A DNA stretch of 25,205 nucleotides from JAUIEH01 sp964483375 (GTDB lineage Bacteria > Pseudomonadota > Alphaproteobacteria > Caulobacterales > Maricaulaceae), in assembly GCA_964483375.1 (NCBI GenBank), contig CAZABJ010000042.1, forward strand, positions 1-25,205. The letters are read 5' to 3'. A program made the translations under genes and the position numbers. Of this stretch, positions 6,926 through 14,156 are shown one piece after another. The notes below the pieces were generated by a model, which had not been told where the DNA came from, searched no databases, and saw only the letters and a program-made list of their open reading frames with translations. The first letter of the stretch is position 1, and each line of letters opens with the position of its first letter.

Positions 6926-8725
6926 TTACGCCGCTTCGCCAAGACGGTGGAGCTTGGCGTATACGCCGCCGGGGGCGTCGAGGAGCTCTTCATGCCGACC
7001 TTGTTCGACGATCCGACCGTTTTCAAAGACCAAAATGCGGTCGGCGGCGCGAATGGTGGAGAGACGGTGGGCGATGACAATCGTCGTCCGACCACGCATC
7101 AGCTCCTCCATCGCCTCCTGGACGAGCTTTTCGGTTTCGTTGTCCAGCGACGAGGTGGCCTCGTCGAGGATCAAGATCGGCGCGTCGGCCAACAGCGCGC
7201 GGGCGATCGCCACGCGCTGGCGCTCTCCGCCCGAGAGCTTCACCCCGCGCTCCCCCACAAGCGTGTCATAGCCTTTAGGGAGTCGGGCGATGAACTCATC
7301 CGCCCGCGCCCGATGGGCGGCGGTTTCGATGTCCTCTCGGCTGGCGTTAGGACGGCCATACGCGATGTTGACCGCGATCGAGCGGTGGAAAAGCGCGGGG
7401 TCTTGCGGCACCAGCGCGATGGCTTGGCGAAGGCTTGCTTGGGCGACGTCCCGGACGTCAACCCCGTCCAGCGTCACACGCCCGCCATCGACGTCGTACA
7501 GGCGCTGCACGAGCTTGACGAAGGTGGATTTGCCCGAACCTGTGGGGCCGACAAGCGCGATGCGCTCGCCGGGGCGGATGGCGACGTCAAAGTCGTCATA
7601 GATGGGCTGGTCTTGATTGGCGTAAGCGAAGGTGACGCGTTCGAAGCGAATGGCGCCCTTCAGCTGCGTCAACACGCGGGCGTCCGGCCTGTCGAGCACG
7701 CTCGGCTCAGCGGCGTCGAACAGCGCTAGGTCGCCCAATTCGTCGAGCGCCCGCTGGACGTTTTGCACCTCATCCCCGAAGCGCCGCATATAGCCGGCCA
7801 TCAACAGGAACGCCGACACCGCGAATGTGATGTCGCCCGCGCCCGCGCGTCCGGCGGCCCATTCACCCAGCAACAGCCCGATCACGCCGGTTTGCAGAGC
7901 AATGAGCGCGGCGCTGGTGAGCAACGACATGTTTGCGTAGCGGTTCCAGGTCCGGAACGTCATGCGCCGCCATTCGTTCACCACCGCGGTGAAACGCCGG
8001 TTTTCGCGATCCTCGGCGCCGAAGCTCTTCACCACCGGATTGGCGCCGATGGAGTCGGCGACCGCCGCCCCGATCGCGCTGTCCCTCGCGTTCGAACGGA
8101 CGTTGGCCGGCTTGATGTACTTCACTGTGCCCAGAAGGGTCAGCGTCATGAAGCACGCCACCACAAGAGCGGCGTAAGCGCCCACGATCGGCCATTGGGT
8201 CAGCATGTAGATCGGCAGGCCGATTAGGATCAGACAGGTGGGACCCAAGCCGTAGAAGAGCGTGCCTGTCGCCACGTCAAACGCCCACATCCCGCGCGTG
8301 ATCTTCCGCACGGTGGCGCCCGCGAAGGTGTTGGCGTGCCATTCGGACGAGAACCGCTGGACCTTGGCGAAACTCTCCGCGGTCAGGTCCGCCATGGTCC
8401 GCACCGCCATCAGGATTTCCGCCCGCGACATCAGGTTCATGCAAGCGTAGGAGCCGCCCGCCAGCAGAACGAAGGCGAGAAACGCCGCGCGCGCCGCGCT
8501 TTCGGCGTTTTCGCGCGGGCCGGAGAGCGCCTCCACCAGAGCGCCAGCCGCGATCGGCAGCGATAGGCTGAGCAAGGTCGACGCCGCAGCGAATGCGGCC
8601 ATGGCCGAGATCAGCCAAGGTCGCCGGATCCATTGCCGCCAAAGATAGGCGATGACCTGAGCGTTGGACGCTTGGCCGCTCGCGTCCTCGTCGGGATCGA
8701 GCAATTCGGAGAGATCGACGCTCAT
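6926..8725 (-). CDS. ABC exporter, fused permease and ATPase (MsbA/ABCB-like half-transporter)
   Basis: This is an inner-membrane export protein of 599 residues with an N-terminal six-helix transmembrane domain (about 35-330) fused to a C-terminal nucleotide-binding domain, presumed to act as a homodimer. ATPase motifs are complete: Walker A GPTGSGKS (393-400), Q-loop VPQDPALF, signature LSGGERQ (497-503), Walker B ILILDEATSSLD (517-528) and H-loop AHRLS. The family exports lipids, lipid A precursors, peptides or drugs; the sequence does not say which. I chose ATG 8725; a TTG at 8782 would add 19 residues but has no ribosome-binding site, and the ATG itself has only a weak one. No adaptor or second half-transporter lies beside it. 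It is divergent from thiD across a long non-coding gap. Confidence 0.93.
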   Translation of the reverse strand: MSVDLSELLDPDEDASGQASNAQVIAYLWRQWIRRPWLISAMAAFAAASTLLSLSLPIAAGALVEALSGPRENAESAARAAFLAFVLLAGGSYACMNLMSRAEILMAVRTMADLTAESFAKVQRFSSEWHANTFAGATVRKITRGMWAFDVATGTLFYGLGPTCLILIGLPIYMLTQWPIVGAYAALVVACFMTLTLLGTVKYIKPANVRSNARDSAIGAAVADSIGANPVVKSFGAEDRENRRFTAVVNEWRRMTFRTWNRYANMSLLTSAALIALQTGVIGLLLGEWAAGRAGAGDITFAVSAFLLMAGYMRRFGDEVQNVQRALDELGDLALFDAAEPSVLDRPDARVLTQLKGAIRFERVTFAYANQDQPIYDDFDVAIRPGERIALVGPTGSGKSTFVKLVQRLYDVDGGRVTLDGVDVRDVAQASLRQAIALVPQDPALFHRSIAVNIAYGRPNASREDIETAAHRARADEFIARLPKGYDTLVGERGVKLSGGERQRVAIARALLADAPILILDEATSSLDNETEKLVQEAMEELMRGRTTIVIAHRLSTIRAADRILVFENGRIVEQGRHEELLDAPGGVYAKLHRLGEAA

Positions 8726-8792
8726 CGTTACATCAGCCCGCGGGTTCGGGGCCGCCTTGTCTGGTCTGGTCTCAAAAGGCAATCGAACGGGG

Positions 8793-8806
8793 GGCGGGCG
8801 CTGCGG
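8793..8806 (+). repeat. 14-base direct repeat, copy 1
   Basis: GGCGGGCGCTGCGG, identical to 8943-8956. Its G+C-rich composition makes chance recurrence possible. Confidence 0.5.
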
Positions 8807-8942
8807 CCGCAGGGTCGGCGCTGGCGCTCGGGCGTGCGTTTAAAACGCCGCGTCAGTCAGACAAGCTCTCGCATGGATGACGTTCCCTTAGTTCGGCAGC
8901 CTGATCCATAAGCGCGAAGCGGCGCTGCGTCGATACCGCTTT

Positions 8943-8956
8943 GGCGGGCGCTGCGG
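8943..8956 (+). repeat. 14-base direct repeat, copy 2
   Basis: This is identical to 8793-8806, in the same orientation and the same intergenic region, with start points 150 bases apart. Confidence 0.5.
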
Positions 8957-9102
8957 TGAAGACACAGCATGTTGCTTGTCAGCAACGCACTGCGCCAAGG
9001 GTTCGGCGCAGGAAGGGCTCGACCGCGACGGTGGGTTAGCGGACACTTCTGGAAGCCGGCGCGCCGCTGCGCGCCATCCTCCTCAGCCTTGTCGGATCGT
9101 CC

Positions 9103-9906
9103 ATGAGTGATTTTCGCGGTCGGGTCTTGATCGTCGCCGGCTCAGATTCCAGCGGCGGGGCCGGCGTCCAGGCGGATGTGAAAACCGTCACCGCGCTTGG
9201 CGGCTATGCGGCGACCGCAATCACCGCCGTCACCGTTCAGAACACGCTCGGCGTGACCGACATTCACGCCATCCCTCGTGAAATCATCGCTGCGCAAATC
9301 ACGGCCGTCTTGTCTGACATCGGCGCGGATGCGGTCAAAACCGGCATGCTCGCCACTGCGGCTGTGACCCAAACCGTGGCGGAAACGGTGGACGACGCGG
9401 CGGGCGGCGCGCCGCTGGTGGTCGACCCCGTCATGGTCGCCAAGGGCGGACACCCCTTGTTGGAGGATGCAGCGGTGGACGCGGTGCGGACGCTGCTCTT
9501 GCCGCGCGCGGCGGTGGTGACGCCCAACGCTCCGGAGGCGGCGCGGTTGACGGGCTTGCCTGTCGAGACGCCCCAGGATTTGCGCCGGGCGGGCGAGGCG
9601 TTGCTGCGCCTCGGCGCGGGCGCGGCCTTGGTGAAGGGCGGCCACCTCCCCGGCGAGACCGTCGTCGATTTGCTCGCCACGCCTGAGGGGGAGGCGGTGT
9701 TTGAAAGTCCGAGAATCCACACCCGCCATACCCATGGCACGGGGTGCACGCTCGCTTCCGCCCTCGCCGCAGGCCTCGCGCAGGGGTTGGCGTTGGCGAA
9801 GGCGGTCGAACAGGCCCGCGCCTATGTGCTGGAGGCGATACGGCGGGCGCCGGGTTTCGGGGCGGGGCACGGCCCGCTGGACCATGCGTGGCCGGTTCGC
9901 GACTAG
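9103..9906 (+). CDS. thiD: Bifunctional hydroxymethylpyrimidine kinase/phosphomethylpyrimidine kinase
   Basis: This ribokinase-fold enzyme phosphorylates 4-amino-5-hydroxymethyl-2-methylpyrimidine and then its monophosphate, giving the pyrimidine diphosphate used to make thiamine. It has 267 residues, the standard length. It opens with VLIVAGSDSSGGAGVQADVKT (8-28), the substrate-binding start of ThiD, followed by AITAVTVQNT, VVDPVMVAKGG (106-116) and the catalytic anion-hole segment HGTGCTLASALAAGLA, with Cys215 at the position of the ThiD active-site cysteine. ATG 9103 is the natural start just before the first strand. No other thiamine gene is nearby, so it appears to be transcribed alone. 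Its TAG stop shares CTAG with the stop of the convergent transporter. Confidence 0.95.
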   Translation: MSDFRGRVLIVAGSDSSGGAGVQADVKTVTALGGYAATAITAVTVQNTLGVTDIHAIPREIIAAQITAVLSDIGADAVKTGMLATAAVTQTVAETVDDAAGGAPLVVDPVMVAKGGHPLLEDAAVDAVRTLLLPRAAVVTPNAPEAARLTGLPVETPQDLRRAGEALLRLGAGAALVKGGHLPGETVVDLLATPEGEAVFESPRIHTRHTHGTGCTLASALAAGLAQGLALAKAVEQARAYVLEAIRRAPGFGAGHGPLDHAWPVRD

Positions 9907-10796
9907 CGGGGCCGGCGCGCAGCCAGCACGATCCCCGCCAGAATAACCGCGATTGCAAGGTAGGCCGAGGTGTCGAGCCGTTCGCGGAGCAAGCCAACGC
10001 CGATGAGCACCGCGGTGACGGGCATCAGATAATTGGCCAAAGACGCGAAGCTCGGCCCGGCGCTGCGCACGGTGGCGAAATAGGTGACCGCCGCAAGGCC
10101 GGTGGAGCCCAGCCCCAGCGCGAGCATCGCCGCCCAGGCCGCCGCGTCGGGGCGTGCGCCGGCCAACAACGCTTGGGCGCCCAGAGGCGTGGTGATGACG
10201 GCGGCGACCAACACCATGCCCGCGGCGCCGACTGCAGAGGACTTCACCGGTGCGCGCCTAGCGATCACGCCGTTGGTTCCGTAGGAGAGCGCCGCGCCGA
10301 GAATGGCGAGCTGAGCGATGAAGGCGGGACCGCCCATATCGGCGAGGGCCGCAGGCCCGATCAACAGGACCACGCCGAGGAAACCAACGCAGAAGCCCAG
10401 CGCCTTGCGCGGCGTCATATGCTCGCCGGGCACGAAGAAATGCGCGAGCGCCACAGTCGCGAGCGGGGTCGCGGAGATCAGAACGCTCGCGAGCGAGGAG
10501 GGCACGGTCTGCTGCCCCCAGCTGTTGAGAAAGAACGGGAGCGCATTGCCGACCACCCCAAGGGCGGCGAGCCATCCCCAAACGGGGTCGGGCCGCGGCC
10601 AAAGGCGCGGCAGTCGGGCGCCTTGGAACGCGCACCACCCCAAGAGGAATGCGGACGCCACCCAAAGCCGCACCGACACGATCAGGCCAGGCGGCGCGGT
10701 CTCCACTGCGACCGCTGTCAGGGCGAACGCGCTCCCCCAAAGGAGCACCAGTGCGGCGAGCCGGAACCAATCAAGGGGGCGGGCCTGTTCGCTCAC
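9903..10796 (-). CDS. EamA/DMT-superfamily transporter
   Basis: This is an inner-membrane carrier of the drug/metabolite transporter superfamily, 297 residues, with about ten hydrophobic segments arranged as two EamA repeats. The first opens with LAALVLLWGSAFALTAVAV and IVSVRLWVASAFLLG, and the second contains GTNGVIARRAPVKSSAVGAAGMVLVAAV and ends IAVILAGIVLAARRPR. Members export amino acids, nucleobases and other metabolites; the substrate cannot be read from sequence. The start is GTG 10796, which overlaps the stop of the upstream aminotransferase as GTGA, so translation is likely coupled. The stop overlaps the convergent thiD stop in the palindrome CTAG. The pairing suggests that it exports a compound made or altered by the aminotransferase, which is inference. 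Confidence 0.92.
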   Translation of the reverse strand: MSEQARPLDWFRLAALVLLWGSAFALTAVAVETAPPGLIVSVRLWVASAFLLGWCAFQGARLPRLWPRPDPVWGWLAALGVVGNALPFFLNSWGQQTVPSSLASVLISATPLATVALAHFFVPGEHMTPRKALGFCVGFLGVVLLIGPAALADMGGPAFIAQLAILGAALSYGTNGVIARRAPVKSSAVGAAGMVLVAAVITTPLGAQALLAGARPDAAAWAAMLALGLGSTGLAAVTYFATVRSAGPSFASLANYLMPVTAVLIGVGLLRERLDTSAYLAIAVILAGIVLAARRPR

Positions 10797-11929
10797 CCAA
10801 GATGCTCGCGCAATCCGTCGAGAAGCCGCGACACATCGCGTTCGTGCACATGCAGATGCCCGGTCACGCGAAGCCTGTCTTTCCGCTGAGATACGTGAAC
10901 GCCCTTGGCGGCCAGCCGTCGGGTGAGGTCAGGCGGCGCGCCCTGGGGGAGCGCGACGCCGAGATAGTGCGGCGCCCGCCGGTCTTCCGGCTCGCAAGAC
11001 AGGCTCAAGCCCGCAAGCTCCTCAGCCAAGCGTCGATTGAGCGCGCCTAGTTCGTCGCTCACCCCCTGCGGCGTCCAATCGGCGAGTTGCTTGAGCGCGG
11101 CGTTGGCCAAGGGCAGCAGATAGAATTGCGCGCGTTCGCCCATGTCGAAACGCCGAGCCGTTTCGTGCTGAGCGTCGCGATAGTCGGTCAAATGCGCGAA
11201 ATCCTCCGCACCCGCCCGGGTGATCCAGCCGGCTTCCAACGCCCGGCCCCTCCAGTGACGCGGCGACACATAAAGCGCGGCGGTCGCATAAGGCCCCAAC
11301 CCCCATTTATAGAGCGCGGCGACCGCGAAATCGGGGTCGACCTGAGACAACGCCATCGGCATGGCGCCGATGGATTGGGTGAGGTCGAGCGCTACCGCCG
11401 CCCCATGGGCGCGCGCTTTCGCCGTCACCGCGGCGATGTCGATCACGCCGCCGTCGAGCCAATGCACTTGCGGGCAAGCAAGGATCGCGGTTCGGTCGTT
11501 GAGAGCGTCCAGGATAACCGTCGTCCAGCGGTCTTCCGGCGCACGACGCAGCGTTCTGACGACGGCGCCGTTCTCGGCGGCCAAATCGCGCCACACATAG
11601 ACGTTCGAAGGGAACTGACCGTCCAAGACCAGGATCTCCTGGCCGGGCGCCACGCTCAGATTGCGCGCTGCGGCGGTGAGGCCGTAGGAGGCGGAGGGGA
11701 CGATGGCGACGGCGTCGGGATCCGCGCCCATCACCGCCCCGGCGCGCTGGCGGAAGAGGTCAGGCAGCGTGAAAAACGCTTCGTCATCCACGGTCCAGGG
11801 CTGACCCGTCCAAGCGCTCGCCCAAGCCGCGGCGTCCTCGACGCTCCGCAAACGCAGCCCCATGCGGGCGACGTTGAAATAGGCGATGTCTTCAGAGACG
11901 CGGAACAAGGAGCGATGGCGGCCGAGCAT
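10793..11929 (-). CDS. Class V aminotransferase-fold PLP-dependent enzyme
   Basis: This is a fold-type I pyridoxal-phosphate enzyme of 378 residues, the usual length of the class V family (SufS/kynureninase/isopenicillin-N-epimerase relatives). Visible features are the substrate-gate N-terminus (DIAYFNVARMG), the phosphate-binding PSASYG (78-83), VALDLTQSIGAMPM with the PLP-pyridine Asp182 and Gln185, and ALYKWGLGP with the presumed Schiff-base Lys208. There is no catalytic cysteine loop of SufS type that I can recognise. ATG 11929 has no clear ribosome-binding site, so the message may be nearly leaderless. It is coupled by GTGA to the EamA transporter downstream and divergent from serC. The reaction is unknown; aminotransferase, lyase and epimerase activities all occur in this family. 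Confidence 0.88.
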   Translation of the reverse strand: MLGRHRSLFRVSEDIAYFNVARMGLRLRSVEDAAAWASAWTGQPWTVDDEAFFTLPDLFRQRAGAVMGADPDAVAIVPSASYGLTAAARNLSVAPGQEILVLDGQFPSNVYVWRDLAAENGAVVRTLRRAPEDRWTTVILDALNDRTAILACPQVHWLDGGVIDIAAVTAKARAHGAAVALDLTQSIGAMPMALSQVDPDFAVAALYKWGLGPYATAALYVSPRHWRGRALEAGWITRAGAEDFAHLTDYRDAQHETARRFDMGERAQFYLLPLANAALKQLADWTPQGVSDELGALNRRLAEELAGLSLSCEPEDRRAPHYLGVALPQGAPPDLTRRLAAKGVHVSQRKDRLRVTGHLHVHERDVSRLLDGLREHLG

Positions 11930-12235
11930 GCCGGCTCAGTGCCGCATCGGCGCTCGCGCCGTCAACTCTCGGCCGCCGCTCTGTCTAGAAGAATGCCCAG
12001 CACGACAAGCGCGTCTCGGACCATGGCGTCCGCCGTGCTTTCCGGCGGACCCCGCTGTCGGCGCCGCGCTGCGATGCGGCTGCCCAAGCGTAACGTCGCT
12101 TTAGGGCGCGCCTGGTTGGATCGGCTGGCGTATTTGGCGCTGCGAACACTGCATGCGCGGCCCTTCCAGTCGCTTGCATTGTGTCGTCAATATTCGCATC
12201 ACCCGCGCTCGGATCGCCCGTCACAGAGAAGACGC
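11930..12235. other. Divergent intergenic region between aminotransferase and serC
   Basis: These 306 bases contain no convincing gene. They hold a perfect 8-bp hairpin (12028-12050) and a pair TGCGAA/TTCGCA at 12141-12146 and 12193-12198 that could close a larger leader structure. Alphaproteobacterial serC genes are known to carry a conserved leader RNA (Rfam serC), but I cannot confirm a match by eye. No clear promoter hexamers are visible. Confidence 0.6.
12028..12050. promoter_or_regulatory. 8-bp perfect hairpin upstream of serC
   Basis: GTCCGCCG and CGGCGGAC pair perfectly around a 7-base loop TGCTTTC. It lies about 185 bases before serC and about 100 bases before the divergent aminotransferase. 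No T-run follows on either strand, so it is not a standard terminator. It could be a protein-binding palindrome or part of a leader RNA. Confidence 0.45.
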
Positions 12236-13408
12236 ATGACCTCGTTGAAGCCTGACCTCCGCCCCCTTGACCCCCGCTTCTCCCCCGGCCCGACGCGGAA
12301 ACGGCCGGGTTGGCGCGCCGAGGCGATCGCGGCGAAGGCGGCGCTGGGGCGCAACCACCGTTCCGCCGCAGCGGTGGAGCGCATCGTTCGCTGCACCGAT
12401 CTCATCCGCGAGGTCTTGGAGATCCCCGACGACTATCGGATTGCGATCGTTCCCGGTTCCGACACCGGCGCGGTTGAAGCGGCGATGTGGTCGCTGTTGG
12501 GCGCGCGCGGCGTCGACGTTTTCGCTTGGGAGAATTTCGGCCGTGATTGGGTCGTCGACGCGGTCGAGCAGCTCAAACCTCATGACTTGCGGGTCTTCAC
12601 GGCGGATTACGGCCAACTGCCCCCATTGGAGGAAGCCCGGCCGGATCGCGACGTCGTGTTCACCTGGAACGGCACCACCTCGGGGGTGACCGTTCCCGGC
12701 GCGGATTGGATCGCGGACGACCGTTCCGGCGTCACAATATGCGACGCGACGTCCACGGCCTTCGCCGCTCGCCTGCCTTGGGACAAGCTCGACGCCACAA
12801 CCTACTCTTGGCAGAAAGTCATGGGCGGGGAGGCCGCGCATGGGGTCCTCATCCTCTCGCCGCGGGCGATGGCGCGTCTGGAAAGCGATGTTCCGCCTTG
12901 GCCTGTGCCCAAACTGTTCCGCCTCGCCGAAAACGGCGTGGTCTCCCAAAAAATCTTCGAGGGTCAGACCATCAACACGCCCTCGCTGTGGTGCGTGGAA
13001 GACCATATCGACGCGTTGGAGTGGGCGCTTTCCATCGGCGGCTTGGAGGCTCTGAACGCGCGCTGCGAAGCGTCATCGCGTCTGGTTTATCAGTGGCTCG
13101 ATGCAAGCCCCTGGGCCGCAGCGTTGTGCGAAGATCCCGCCTTACGCTCGCTCACCAGCGTGTGCCTGCGTTTCGGCGCGCCGGAAGTGAGCGCATGGCC
13201 GCTCGACAAACAGCGCGACCTGCAAATGGCGATGCTCGCCGCGCTTGAGCAAGAAAACGCCGGGCTCGACCTGGGCGCCTATCGCACCGCCCCGCCCGGC
13301 TTGCGCATCTGGTGCGGAGCGACCGTGGAGGCTGAGGACGTCGCGGCGCTCTTGCCCTGGTTGGATTGGGCCTATGATGTGGCGCTTTCGCGTCAGGCGG
13401 CGGCCTGA
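12236..13408 (+). CDS. serC: Phosphoserine transaminase (alphaproteobacterial type)
   Basis: This enzyme converts 3-phosphohydroxypyruvate and glutamate to 3-phosphoserine and 2-oxoglutarate in serine synthesis, and acts in pyridoxine synthesis in some bacteria. It has 390 residues. Hallmarks of the SerC group are FSPGPTRKRPGW (15-26), ALGRNHRS, YRIAIVPGSDTGAVEAAMWSLLGARGVDV (split by eye into its conserved blocks), FTWNGTTSG, TICDATS with Asp170, YSWQKVMGGEAAHG with the PLP Lys194, and FEGQTINTPS. The frame runs open far upstream, but the homologous part starts at ATG 12236, which has only a weak GAGAAG ribosome-binding stretch. The next gene is not serA, the usual partner downstream of serC, so serine-pathway genes are split here. 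Confidence 0.95.
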   Translation: MTSLKPDLRPLDPRFSPGPTRKRPGWRAEAIAAKAALGRNHRSAAAVERIVRCTDLIREVLEIPDDYRIAIVPGSDTGAVEAAMWSLLGARGVDVFAWENFGRDWVVDAVEQLKPHDLRVFTADYGQLPPLEEARPDRDVVFTWNGTTSGVTVPGADWIADDRSGVTICDATSTAFAARLPWDKLDATTYSWQKVMGGEAAHGVLILSPRAMARLESDVPPWPVPKLFRLAENGVVSQKIFEGQTINTPSLWCVEDHIDALEWALSIGGLEALNARCEASSRLVYQWLDASPWAAALCEDPALRSLTSVCLRFGAPEVSAWPLDKQRDLQMAMLAALEQENAGLDLGAYRTAPPGLRIWCGATVEAEDVAALLPWLDWAYDVALSRQAAA

Positions 13409-13498
13409 ACCAAGCCATTCCCGCGTTCGGCGTTGCTCTGTCGCGGCGAACGTCGTTAAGTCGCCCACTTACAGCGTGGGGTCGTGAGGGGAAAAGTC

Positions 13499-14083
13499 AT
13501 GCGCGCCGTGGTTCTGGTTTCCGCGCTTGTCGGGTTGAGCGCTGCTGCGCCGGCGGCGGCAGGCGACATTTTGGAAGAATTCCGCCTCGGCGTATTCGCC
13601 CATGATGTGGCGTTCAACAGCGGGTCGGGCGGGGTTGAAGACGGCGTGAACATCGCAGCCGAGGCCATTTTCGCCACGCCGTCCTTCCTGGAATGGGCGG
13701 GCTCGCCGGAGCCCTACGCGCATTTCTCGTTCAACACCGAAGGCGAAACCAATTTCGGCTCGGTCGGCTTGGCGTGGGATTTCCACCTCTCCGAACGGTT
13801 CTTCGGCGAGTTCGGCATTGGGTATGCGCTGCATGACGGCGTGACCGAGCTGCCGCCCGATCCCGCCGACCCCGACCGCCTTCGCTTGGCCGACACCCGC
13901 GTTATTTTCGGCTCCCGCGACGTGTTCCGCACGACGTTGGCCGCCGGCTTCAGACTCACCCCGCGCTGGGACGCCGCGCTGGTGTTCGAGCATCTCTCCC
14001 ACGGCCAAATCCTGGGCGACGGTAAGAACGAAGGCTTGGACAATCTCGGCCTTCGATTGTCCTACCGCCTGCACGGCGAGTAA
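13499..14083 (+). CDS. PagL-like lipid A 3-O-deacylase (acyloxyacyl hydrolase family)
   Basis: This is an outer-membrane beta-barrel enzyme expected to remove the 3-linked acyl chain from lipid A. It has 194 residues with a Sec signal peptide (MRAVVLVSALVGLSAAAPAAA, cut near AAA-GD). Alternating strands follow (AHFSFNTEGETNFGSVGLAWDF, FFGEFGIGYALHDG). The family's catalytic His-x-Ser is seen as H165-L-S167 in FEHLSHGQ. Glu178 in KNEGLDNLG lies 13 residues after the histidine, close to the position of the third catalytic residue in Pseudomonas PagL (14 after). ATG 13499 has AGGGGA 7 bases upstream, better than the GTG at 13484. It sits between serC and purA as a probable separate unit. The family call is confident by motif, the activity less so. 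Confidence 0.78.
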   Translation: MRAVVLVSALVGLSAAAPAAAGDILEEFRLGVFAHDVAFNSGSGGVEDGVNIAAEAIFATPSFLEWAGSPEPYAHFSFNTEGETNFGSVGLAWDFHLSERFFGEFGIGYALHDGVTELPPDPADPDRLRLADTRVIFGSRDVFRTTLAAGFRLTPRWDAALVFEHLSHGQILGDGKNEGLDNLGLRLSYRLHGE

Positions 14084-14156
14084 GCTCGCGGGCTGGAACC
14101 GCGGGCGCCCGCTCGCGGCGGACGCGCCGGTCTCGGCGTGAGGCAGCGGAGCCCCC

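Larger units (their letters stand above)
8726..9102. other. Non-coding divergent intergenic region, ABC exporter to thiD
   Basis: These 377 bases hold no convincing gene and should carry promoters for both flanking genes, though I see no clear -35/-10 pair. Two things stand out: a 14-base direct repeat GGCGGGCGCTGCGG at 8793-8806 and 8943-8956, exactly 150 bases apart, and a small perfect inverted repeat GTTGCT-TGTC-AGCAAC at 8971-8986. CCTGATCC near 8900 recalls part of a TPP riboswitch, but the other conserved parts are absent. Confidence 0.7.

Noticed and set aside
8890..8925. Possible TPP riboswitch before thiD (CCTGATCC)
   Set aside because: Only one conserved segment is present. The CTGAGA and GTAGGGA parts are missing and the distance to thiD is large.
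9744..10889. 381-codon open frame antisense to the EamA transporter
   Set aside because: Its composition is that of a G+C-rich shadow frame with no recognisable domain, whereas the opposite strand encodes a clear ten-helix transporter.
12173..12196. CTTGCA...TATTCG as a serC promoter
   Set aside because: The spacing is only about 12 bases and the hexamers are poor.
11087..12235. Long open frame extending serC upstream by more than 380 codons
   Set aside because: It runs antisense to the class V aminotransferase and has arginine/glycine-rich shadow composition. SerC homology starts only at 12236.
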